Shown here: piece by piece, positions 1 through 6,325 of the stretch
Layout: each line of letters begins with the position of its first letter
Position numbering within the stretch: position 1 is the stretch's first letter
Source of the DNA: Syntrophaceae bacterium UBA6109
GTDB taxonomy: Bacteria > Desulfobacterota > Syntrophia > Syntrophales > UBA6109
DNA length: 21,726 nucleotides
Direction of reading: 5' to 3'
Assembly: GCA_002428445.1 (NCBI GenBank)
Contig: DIWJ01000050.1
Coordinates: 1 to 21,726 of the forward strand
The notes under the pieces: model-generated
What the model saw: the letters and a program-made list of their open reading frames with translations, nothing else
The model's database searches: none
Told to the model about the DNA's origin: nothing
Translations under genes and position numbers: made by a program

Positions 1-19
1 GTACATTTTTACATTACCG

Positions 20-39
20 GTGACATCTGAATATGTCAC
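20..39. repeat. Imperfect palindrome, operator-like
   Basis: GTGACAT at 20-26 is the exact reverse complement of ATGTCAC at 33-39, with a 6-base spacer. It lies in the gene-free left end of the window. No T-run follows on either strand, so a protein-binding site is more likely than a terminator. The bound protein is unknown. Confidence 0.4.
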
Positions 40-154
40 GACTGGGAAGACAGAGGCGATGCTCCTTTTCTCCATAAGAGGCTTGCATAACCCGCTCCAC
101 CCGGATCATTCGCCGGAACATCGCTTCTACAACTCACTGCCAAACCTTATGAGG

Positions 155-174
155 TATGCCGGTCAACCGGCATA
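155..174. repeat. Near-perfect 20-bp palindrome
   Basis: TATGCCGGT (155-163) and ACCGGCATA (166-174) are exact reverse complements separated by CA. The site lies about 95 bases beyond the stop codon of the regulator gene at 269-793. Neither strand has a T-run after the stem, so an operator is likelier than an intrinsic terminator. The rest of positions 1-268 shows no ORF with convincing protein character. Confidence 0.45.
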
Positions 175-268
175 TGCAAAGTTATTTGAATTATTCACTT
201 AATGAACGACATCCAAAAAGTTTTGCCTTGTGGATAACTGATATGAGATTCAGAACCTGCATCCAATT

Positions 269-793
269 TTATAGAATCCGCCAGTTCGGCCGCTTCAGGA
301 GCATTTCGCGACTTTCGGCAAACTCCTGGGCGCCCATCACCATGACCCGGATCTTTCGCTTGATCTCCTTTTCCAGGCTGGGTCTCAATGCCTGTATTTT
401 ATCCATATCCACGGCGCCGACGATCAGCACATCGATCAGACCACTGTCTCTCCCTTCGGCATAGTCGTCAAGGGCGTAAATCGCTTCAACCTTTCCGAGG
501 TCATTGAGTATCTGTTCGACAATTTTATCGATGCCGTAATACTTCTTTACAATGGAATTGATTTCCGGGAAAAAGGGATGGTTCGTATTGGCCCGGTAGA
601 ATATGGATTGTCCCCGTTGCTCTTTATCCAAATATCCCGCCTGACTCAGATTGTCCAGTTCCTCCTTCAGGGCATTGGGGGTTAAATTGAATTCTCTTGC
701 CAATTCACGCAGATAGCACGATATTCCCGGATTCAGGAAAAGCTTCAGGAATAAATTGATTCGTGTTCTGGAGGTGAAAAGTTCCGTTAACAT
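269..793 (-). CDS. Winged-helix regulator with degenerate nucleotidyltransferase-like domain
   Basis: The protein has 174 residues. Residues 1-70 read as an ArsR/MarR-like winged helix: a recognition-helix region near ELAREFNLTPNALKEELDNL, then a wing ending in GQSIFYRAN. Residues about 102-174 resemble the MNT/pol-beta nucleotidyltransferase fold. Where active enzymes have GSxxxG followed by DxD, this protein has DDYAEG and LID, so the catalytic serine and one metal-binding aspartate are missing. Inference: it binds DNA and the C-terminal domain senses or dimerises rather than catalyses. I have the impression that such proteins often sit beside polysaccharide loci, which fits the glycan genes upstream. 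A TAA codon lies two codons before the ATG, which fixes the upstream limit of the start. No clear Shine-Dalgarno sequence precedes it. The gene looks more AT-rich than its neighbours. Confidence 0.75.
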   Translation of the reverse strand: MLTELFTSRTRINLFLKLFLNPGISCYLRELAREFNLTPNALKEELDNLSQAGYLDKEQRGQSIFYRANTNHPFFPEINSIVKKYYGIDKIVEQILNDLGKVEAIYALDDYAEGRDSGLIDVLIVGAVDMDKIQALRPSLEKEIKRKIRVMVMGAQEFAESREMLLKRPNWRIL

Positions 794-825
794 GACTTAC
801 GTACAGTTATCATATACATATTTGG

Positions 826-838
826 CCAGTAATACTGG
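826..838. promoter_or_regulatory. 13-bp palindrome upstream of regulator gene
   Basis: CCAGTA (826-831) and TACTGG (833-838) are exact inverted repeats around a single A, 33 bases before the regulator start codon. The position suits an autoregulatory operator for the winged-helix protein. This is inference from position and symmetry only. Confidence 0.35.
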
Positions 839-914
839 TAAACATCTGTAATAAGCATCCTCCTTTTATAATCCCCGTAGTGCCGAGAATCCGGTTTAAT
901 CACAGGCCTGCGCG

Positions 915-940
915 GACTCCCGCTTTACGGGAACGAGACT
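915..940. repeat. Decayed copy of a short palindromic intergenic repeat
   Basis: TCCCG (918-922) and CGGGA (928-932) form a stem around CTTTA. The surrounding bases, GGACTCCCGCTTT then ACGGGAACGAGA, align closely with the better-preserved repeat at 17326-17350 (GGATTCCCGCTTT then CGCGGGAATGACA). I read the two as members of one dispersed repeat family, this copy having lost two bases of the stem. Confidence 0.5.
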
Positions 941-1008
941 TTATAACGAATCGGAGAAAAAGGGGATTCCTGCATTTTCAAGGTTTATCTACAGCTCCGC
1001 CCTCTCGG

Positions 1009-1066
1009 TTCCAGGGTAGCTCCCGCACCAAGGGGTGGATACGTCGAAACACCCGGCGCACTGGAA
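1009..1066. other. Potential structured RNA segment
   Basis: TTCCAG (1009-1014) pairs exactly with CTGGAA (1061-1066), enclosing a second stem GGGTG (1033-1037)/CACCC (1050-1054). Because stems are symmetric, either strand could carry the RNA; the minus strand would place it in the regulator leader. I do not recognise a known riboswitch core. Chance pairing in GC-rich sequence is possible. Confidence 0.25.
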
Positions 1067-1107
1067 ATGATGGAGTCTCGATGAGGGCGCCAAAAGAGGG
1101 TAAATCT

Positions 1108-1136
1108 CGTTTAGATGAACTAAACAGTAATGTCAA
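1108..1136 (-). promoter_or_regulatory. Candidate promoter for the regulator gene with inner palindrome
   Basis: On the minus strand a perfect TTGACA (1136-1131) is followed after 17 bases by TAAACG (1113-1108), a weak -10 match. A 6-bp inverted repeat, GTTTAG-5 bases-CTAAAC (1109-1125), fills the end of the spacer and the -10 position, where a bound repressor would block polymerase. The -35 is convincing and the -10 is not. Confidence 0.35.
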
Positions 1137-1137
1137 G

Positions 1138-1186
1138 AAAAAAATGTATAAGCCGATTAGGGGGTTTTGTGTATCTTCGCACCCCC
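1138..1186 (-). terminator. Weak candidate terminator after the SGNH gene
   Basis: On the minus strand GGGGGT (1186-1181) can pair with ACCCCC (1165-1160) over a 15-base loop at the very end of the SGNH gene, and seven Ts follow at 1144-1138. The 15-base gap between stem and T-run makes this a poor intrinsic terminator. Confidence 0.25.
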
Positions 1187-2767
1187 TCCGGTCCGCATGA
1201 TCTCATCCACCAGCCCATAAAGGTAAGACCTGGCCAGAGGAAGACCCTCTTTACTGAAATGAACGTCATCTCCAACAAGGTGATCAGGATAACAGGTTAT
1301 TTTATCCGACCAATATAACAGAGGATAATTCTTCTGCAATGCCGGGAAATCATTCACGAAGGCATGGAGGTACTGGAACTGAATGCGCCGATTTCCCTCC
1401 TTGAGCGGAGGCGTCACAAAATGAAGGGGAATGCTCTTGGCTTTGAACAGATCAAGGAGTTTCACGAAATGGCGCCGCGGGATGTCACTGCATGAGATTA
1501 CATCCTGGAAGATCTGCGTGACGGCAAAAGTTCCGCTCTGTGCCGAACGTCCCACCGCATGGGCGGCGCCCGTATAAATGGGGGCGTTTGTGAAGCCAAG
1601 CCAGCTCTTCTGCAGCAGGAGGCGATACTTGAAGGATGGGCAGACGAGATAGGTCACCCCCTTGAGGGCAAACACGGGATCTTGCTTCAACAGAAAGACA
1701 TCGAGAATCTCTCTGGGACGGGTAAAGGTCCGGCAGAGATAGTTATCCGCCTTTTCATCGGCGAGTCTTCCCTCCAGAAGGGGCAGGGTGAGCAGAATGA
1801 CGACCCCGGGAAGCCGATTTTTCTCCAGGTAGCGTTTCATGATGAAGTACTGCCCCGTCATGCCGATGGCTTCGTTCGTCGCCAGCATGGCCACATGTTT
1901 GCGTTCAAGAAACGAGGGATGGCTGAAGACTTGGTAGGCGACGCTGTTGCCGAGGATAACCCCCTCGGCGTCGAAACGCTCCCCATCGAGGCGATAAAGG
2001 AGTTCGTCCACCTCGTGGTAAAAGGTCTTCGCGGGAAGTCTTTCATGTCGGATGCCCTCGATGACCCCGATCGCCAGCAGGGACAGGATCAGCGCCGCCG
2101 GAACCCTGCCGAAGCGATTTCCCGCCCCGTCCCGGCGCAGGAACCATTGCAACGCGGAGAGAAATATCGCGGCAAGCATAAAAAAGACCGCGGCCTCGAT
2201 GAGCACGCGCCCCCCGAGGTATAGAAGCGATACAAAAGATCTCTGCTCAGGCCGGAGGGGTTCCGGCAAGGTGACGGCAAGCTGAGGATCAGCCCCATCC
2301 CTTTCCATCACGGCGATCAAGACTCCGTCGACAACATGGAGGGATTGGATCTGTTGGCCCGGTTGCACCCATCGCAGATCCACGGAAAGGATCGTCTGGC
2401 CCAAAGCATCCACGACGGCCATGTCCTTCATGGAGACCGTCCCACCGGACATGAGGGGGTCGAACCGGAGGAAATGAATGGCTTCCCGGGGGAGGCGGAA
2501 TCGATACTCCCGGAAGCGGTCATCCGCCGCCACGGCCAGTTTGGTTGACGCGTCCTCGGAAAGCCCCTCGCCGGCGTCGTAATAGATCTGGGCAACACCG
2601 CCCGTCGAAGCCGTCATGCGGACCTGCAGATTAAGGGAGTGGATTTCGGGATAGAGAACCCAGAGACGCCATCCGGCGAAGACAACGGTCAGAACGAGCG
2701 CGAAAAGGATCAGGCGGGCCTGGCGTCTTCCCCATGCCGCAATCTTTTTTTCATTCCCTATTGCCAT
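1157..2767 (-). CDS. Membrane-anchored SGNH-like protein, probable O-acyltransferase partner of MBOAT
   Basis: The protein has 536 residues. A membrane segment lies at about 18-38, an extracytoplasmic, probably beta-rich domain at about 45-175, two more membrane segments at about 180-210 and 222-238, then a C-terminal domain from about 265. That domain has the marks of SGNH hydrolases: GNS at 273-275 (S275 the probable nucleophile), TNEA near 298, and GDDVHF at 499-504, giving D500/D501 and H503 for the Asp-His pair. Directly upstream, 14 bases away, is an MBOAT gene. Families such as AlgI with AlgJ/AlgX and PatA with PatB pair an MBOAT with a periplasmic SGNH protein to O-acylate polysaccharide, so acyl transfer to the glycan is the likely job. 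Residues 1-240 are homologous to the separate protein at 5603-6325. A GAGG eight bases before the ATG supports the start. Confidence 0.75.
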   Translation of the reverse strand: MAIGNEKKIAAWGRRQARLILFALVLTVVFAGWRLWVLYPEIHSLNLQVRMTASTGGVAQIYYDAGEGLSEDASTKLAVAADDRFREYRFRLPREAIHFLRFDPLMSGGTVSMKDMAVVDALGQTILSVDLRWVQPGQQIQSLHVVDGVLIAVMERDGADPQLAVTLPEPLRPEQRSFVSLLYLGGRVLIEAAVFFMLAAIFLSALQWFLRRDGAGNRFGRVPAALILSLLAIGVIEGIRHERLPAKTFYHEVDELLYRLDGERFDAEGVILGNSVAYQVFSHPSFLERKHVAMLATNEAIGMTGQYFIMKRYLEKNRLPGVVILLTLPLLEGRLADEKADNYLCRTFTRPREILDVFLLKQDPVFALKGVTYLVCPSFKYRLLLQKSWLGFTNAPIYTGAAHAVGRSAQSGTFAVTQIFQDVISCSDIPRRHFVKLLDLFKAKSIPLHFVTPPLKEGNRRIQFQYLHAFVNDFPALQKNYPLLYWSDKITCYPDHLVGDDVHFSKEGLPLARSYLYGLVDEIMRTGGGAKIHKTP

Positions 2768-2781
2768 ATCCGCCGCCTCGA

Positions 2782-4203
2782 CTAAAATCGGGTGTAGAAA
2801 AAGTCCTGGGCTCCGTAAAATCCGAAGACCACGATCAGATAGAACATGATGACGTACACACCTGCCCGGATCAGGACCGGCAGGCTCAGGACGGCAAGGA
2901 GATCCTTCCGGTAGCGCTGCAGTCCCTCCATGGCCAGGATCGGGACGATGTAGAAAACAAGCTTTTTGACTGTTTCGTGGTTTGTCGGCCAGTCCAACTC
3001 CCAGTTCCCCAGCATCGTTCGGAAGATGTCCCCCGCCTGTTGCAGGGAGTCTGCCCGGAAGATGAGCCAGCCGGCCACGATGCAGTGAAAAAAGACCAGG
3101 AGTTTCAAGACCGCGATCGCGGCTGTCAGTCCCTTGGCTTTCCCGTTGGGATCTCTCTTCCCGACGGGGAGGAGACGATGGATAATGAGAAGGAGGCCGT
3201 GATAGGCTCCCCAGATGATGTACGTAAGGTTCGCCCCATGCCAGAGGCCGCCGAGAATCATCGTCGCCATGAGGTTGAAACGGGTCCGCCGGGGACCGAG
3301 GCGGTTTCCCCCCAGGGGGATGTACAGGTAGTCCCGGAGCCAGGTGGACAGGCTGATATGCCAGCGCTGCCAGAATTCCTGGGGATTCGTCGCAAAGTAG
3401 GGAAAATTGAAGTTGCGCATCGTCTCGAATCCGAGCAGTCGGGCGATCCCGTTGGACAGGTAGGAGTATCCCGCGAAGTCACCTAAAATCTGGAAGGTGA
3501 AGGCGTACCCTGCGAGAAGGCACGTAAATCCCGTCATCCTGGGTTCGTGGAGAAGATTGTTCACCAACAGGGCGAGGTTGTCCGCCGCGAAGACCTTGAG
3601 AACGAGGCCCCAGCCGATCTCGAAAACTCCGACGCGGAATTGAGCCCAGGTCAGACGCCGCGCCGCGCGGATCTGCGGGAGGATAGCGGATGCCCGCTCG
3701 ATTGGGCCGGCCAGGAGTTGAGGAAAGAAGGCGACGTAGATCGCATAGTCCTGCAGGCGATCCGTCGCGGGCAATGTACGGCGGTACACATCGATGGTGT
3801 AGCTCATCGATTTGAAGGTATAAAAGGATATTCCCGCAGGCAGGATGATGTTCAGGGCGACGGGGCTGAGGACGATCCCCAGGAAGGCGGCCAAACGGCA
3901 CGCCTCGGCCTGGAAAAAGTTGAAATACTTGAAAAAACAAAGGATGCCGAGGTTGAAGGCGATGCTCGCCAGGATCAGGGTTTTCCGCGTGCGCTCCCGG
4001 TCGCAGCCGGCAAGGGCGCGGCCGATGGAATAATCCACGGCCGTGGTCATCCCCAGAAGAGCCAGGAAGCGCACATCCCAGGCGGCGTAGAAGAAATAGC
4101 TCCCTGCCAGAAGCAGGGCGTTCTGGCCCCGGTGGCGCAGGCCGTGGTAGGCAGCGCAGAAAACGGCGAAGAAGAGAAAGAAGCCGAAGGAGTTGAAGTT
4201 CAT
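2782..4203 (-). CDS. MBOAT family O-acyltransferase (AlgI-like)
   Basis: The protein has 473 residues and many membrane segments, close to usual AlgI/DltB-type length. Family landmarks are FFPQLLAGPIER (159-170), FWQRWHISLSTWLRDYLYIPLGG (277-299, with H282) and GGLWHGANLTYIIWG (318-332), whose H322 matches the conserved catalytic histidine. MBOAT proteins pass an acyl group from a cytoplasmic donor across the inner membrane to an extracytoplasmic acceptor. The SGNH-like gene immediately downstream is the expected partner. The segment around 242-249 reads DFAGYSYL where DFSGYSDM is usual. The start codon overlaps the stop of the GT9 gene as ATGA (4203-4200), so translation is probably coupled. 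The acyl group (acetyl or other) cannot be told from sequence. Confidence 0.88.
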   Translation of the reverse strand: MNFNSFGFFLFFAVFCAAYHGLRHRGQNALLLAGSYFFYAAWDVRFLALLGMTTAVDYSIGRALAGCDRERTRKTLILASIAFNLGILCFFKYFNFFQAEACRLAAFLGIVLSPVALNIILPAGISFYTFKSMSYTIDVYRRTLPATDRLQDYAIYVAFFPQLLAGPIERASAILPQIRAARRLTWAQFRVGVFEIGWGLVLKVFAADNLALLVNNLLHEPRMTGFTCLLAGYAFTFQILGDFAGYSYLSNGIARLLGFETMRNFNFPYFATNPQEFWQRWHISLSTWLRDYLYIPLGGNRLGPRRTRFNLMATMILGGLWHGANLTYIIWGAYHGLLLIIHRLLPVGKRDPNGKAKGLTAAIAVLKLLVFFHCIVAGWLIFRADSLQQAGDIFRTMLGNWELDWPTNHETVKKLVFYIVPILAMEGLQRYRKDLLAVLSLPVLIRAGVYVIMFYLIVVFGFYGAQDFFYTRF

Positions 4204-5513
4204 GGCGATTGCCGCTTCCCGTCGAGGCCGGTTTCTGCGGGATCGCCTTCTCTGAATAGACGTCGGGCCGCCGCGGGGCTATCCGCCATTCCGGCACCTT
4301 CGCTTCCCAGCAGCTTCCGGCACGCGGTGAGGACCTCATCGACGGAGATCCGATCCATGCACCAGCGCCCCGGGTCCGTGCATTCTCGTTGCTGGCACGG
4401 GTGATCGGGGCAGTCCGTCTTCATGATGACCACCTGTTGATGACCGGTGTAGCCGAACTTCTCCGGTTCTCCCGGTCCGAAGAGCTGGATGAGGGGCGTC
4501 TTCACGGCGGAAGCGATATGGCTGAGGCCGCTGTCATTTCCGATGAACAGGGCGGAGCGCCGGATCAGGGCGGCCGTCCCGCACAAGTCCAGGCAGCCGG
4601 CGCCGTTGACGGCCCTTCCGTCCGCCCGGGCGCGGATATCCTCCAATGCCTCCTTGTCTTCCGGGCCGCCGATGAGAATGATCCGGCAAGAATGTTCCAT
4701 CGTCAATCGCATGGTAAGTTCCACGTATTTTTCCGGCGGCCATGCCTTCCAGGGATAGAGGGCGGCCGGCGCCACGGTTACGATCCGCTCCTCCGGCAAA
4801 ACCTGACGTTCGCGGAGAAACCGCTCACCGACGGCGACATCCTTCTCGGGAATGCGCAGTTCCATCCCCCGGTCCACAATCGGGATCTCCAGGGCGCAGA
4901 GAAGGGCCAGGGTCTTGTCCTTCTCGTGAACGTCCTTCGACCGATCCGTGGGAACGGGATGGGTTAAAAGGAATCCTCCACCCCATCGGTCGCGGCCGAA
5001 CCGGAATCGGGCGCCGGACAGGAACAGGGGGATGATGCTCAGGATATCCCCCCGCAGGTCGATACCCAGGTCGAAACGCTCCCGGCGCAGCTTTTTCAGG
5101 AATGCCCACTCCTTGCGAAGGGACAGGGCGCGTTTCCCCCGGAAATATCCGAAGGCGAAGGCGTCGTGAACAAGGAGGCGATCATAGAAAGGGATGCAGG
5201 GAGCGATGCCCTGCGACCAGGGACCGATGACGAGGGTGATTTCCGCCCCGGGAAATCCTTGCCGGATCTCCCGGAGGGCCGGCGTGGACAAGACAAGATC
5301 ACCCAGGCCGTCCATCCGGAAAATCAGGACCTTCCTGACGTCCCGCGGATTGTATTGCCTGCCCCATCGCCGGAAAAGGCGGAAGGGGGCGGAGAGGATC
5401 GCCCCCACCAGGTCCACGAAAAACAGGCCGAGGCGCACCTGAAAGTCGAGGGACTCATACTTTCCCGTCATCAGCCTGTGCGTCAACCGGCGCTGATGTA
5501 GATTTGCAGTCAT
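4200..5513 (-). CDS. Glycosyltransferase family 9 (heptosyltransferase-like)
   Basis: The protein has 437 residues from the ATG at 5513. The N-terminal Rossmann half has KVLIFRMDGLGDLVLSTPAL, typical of GT9 (WaaC/WaaF type). The C-terminal half has APAALYPWKAWPPEKYVEL and FIGNDSGLSHIASA followed by QLFGPGEPEKFGY, the GT9 nucleotide-sugar site. A late cluster of four cysteines (CPDHPC, C, WCM) is common in this family. Role: transfer of heptose or a related sugar to the LPS core on the cytoplasmic face. A GTG three codons upstream (5522) is an alternative start; I prefer ATG 5513 because GGTGA lies five bases ahead. The basic tail after about residue 410 looks unstructured. The gene overlaps the next one by ATGA. 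Confidence 0.85.
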   Translation of the reverse strand: MTANLHQRRLTHRLMTGKYESLDFQVRLGLFFVDLVGAILSAPFRLFRRWGRQYNPRDVRKVLIFRMDGLGDLVLSTPALREIRQGFPGAEITLVIGPWSQGIAPCIPFYDRLLVHDAFAFGYFRGKRALSLRKEWAFLKKLRRERFDLGIDLRGDILSIIPLFLSGARFRFGRDRWGGGFLLTHPVPTDRSKDVHEKDKTLALLCALEIPIVDRGMELRIPEKDVAVGERFLRERQVLPEERIVTVAPAALYPWKAWPPEKYVELTMRLTMEHSCRIILIGGPEDKEALEDIRARADGRAVNGAGCLDLCGTAALIRRSALFIGNDSGLSHIASAVKTPLIQLFGPGEPEKFGYTGHQQVVIMKTDCPDHPCQQRECTDPGRWCMDRISVDEVLTACRKLLGSEGAGMADSPAAARRLFREGDPAETGLDGKRQSP

Positions 5514-5602
5514 AAGGGTCACCGAACAGGATCAGCCAATAATGGACTGGCGCATCATTATCATACAAAAGCCTTTCTGTCACAGCCTGTTCACAACTCC
5601 CC

Positions 5603-6325
5603 CTATCCAGTAAAGCAGGCTTGAACAAAGGCAATCGTGTCCAACCATTTACCTTTGGAATAGACATGGATGAGATACAGGCAGGCCAGCAAATAGATTG
5701 CGCCAAGTCCTAACTGTCCGAATCGTCCGGCGGCTGGATCGTCTGATCTCTTCACCGCCGCCAGAAGCAGCAACATCAGGACGGCAATGACGATCAGCTC
5801 CGTCATTCCCCGGCCAACCAGCGACGCCGTCAGGAAGGAACGCGTCCGATCCAGTTTCAGGGGATGGCTGAACTCGATGACCATCTGCGGATCCGAACCC
5901 TTCTCTTCGGTAACCACGGTCAATTCATTGTTCCGGAGGGTCAACTCGCGAATCTGATTCGCCGCCTGCCATTGATGAAGATCGATGGCCTGCAGACGAT
6001 GGCCCAGACCGTTCACAATCTCCATGCCCTTGAAGCGCATCGTCCCGGCGGCCGCAAAAGGGTCGAAACGGAAATGATAGAGCGTCTCCTCCGGCAGTCG
6101 AAAACGATAATTGAAATATTGACCGTCTACCCAAATTATCGTCTTCACGGAATCCGCCTCCGTAAAACCGCGTCCTTTGTTGTAGAACAATTGGGACTGG
6201 CCTTCGACGGACGACTTGAGGGATATCTGCAGATAAGAGGTTGTCGCCGCCTGATGCAGCATCCAGCAACGCCATCCGAAAATCACCAGGACAATCACGA
6301 TTACAGTTCGCTTAACGCCCTTCAT
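5603..6325 (-). CDS. Small membrane-anchored protein, paralogue of the N-terminal module of the SGNH protein
   Basis: The protein has 240 residues: a membrane segment at about 6-23, an extracytoplasmic domain at 30-165, and two membrane segments at about 172-191 and 206-222, then stop. It aligns along its length with residues 1-240 of the protein at 1157-2767: LFYNKGRGFTEADS matches IYYDAGEGLSEDAS, YRFRLPEETLYHFRFDP matches YRFRLPREAIHFLRFDP, and GSDPQM matches GADPQL. It lacks the SGNH domain. I know no assigned function. The conserved RFDP and strand-like pattern suggest a beta-sandwich that binds glycan or docks a partner (inference). Its start overlaps the GT-C gene by 14 bases and a GGAAGG lies eight bases ahead, so it is co-translated with that enzyme. 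It may instead be a truncated SGNH paralogue. Confidence 0.75.
   Translation of the reverse strand: MKGVKRTVIVIVLVIFGWRCWMLHQAATTSYLQISLKSSVEGQSQLFYNKGRGFTEADSVKTIIWVDGQYFNYRFRLPEETLYHFRFDPFAAAGTMRFKGMEIVNGLGHRLQAIDLHQWQAANQIRELTLRNNELTVVTEEKGSDPQMVIEFSHPLKLDRTRSFLTASLVGRGMTELIVIAVLMLLLLAAVKRSDDPAAGRFGQLGLGAIYLLACLYLIHVYSKGKWLDTIAFVQACFTG

Larger units (their letters stand above)
794..1156. other. 363-bp intergenic region between SGNH gene and regulator gene
   Basis: No credible protein-coding gene spans this stretch. From the high end on the minus strand it holds a T-run after the SGNH gene, a candidate promoter (1108-1136) with an inner palindrome, a region with potential RNA stems (1009-1066), a decayed palindromic repeat (915-940), a strong Shine-Dalgarno-like AAAGGAGG (859-866) and a 13-bp palindrome (826-838) just ahead of the regulator. 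If the candidate promoter is real, the regulator mRNA has a leader of about 300 bases. Confidence 0.6.

Noticed and set aside
20..464. Short plus-strand frames at the left edge
   Set aside because: No Shine-Dalgarno, no recognisable protein character, and part is antisense to the regulator gene.
1009..1066. Possible tRNA or cyclic-di-GMP riboswitch in the structured segment
   Set aside because: No seven-base T-loop with the usual stem and no complete cloverleaf; the conserved GEMM core sequences are absent.
5455..5706. An 83-codon minus-strand frame across the gap before the GT9 gene
   Set aside because: It overlaps the end of the small module gene and the start of GT9 in another frame and shows no domain. 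A frameshifted remnant was considered but nothing aligns.
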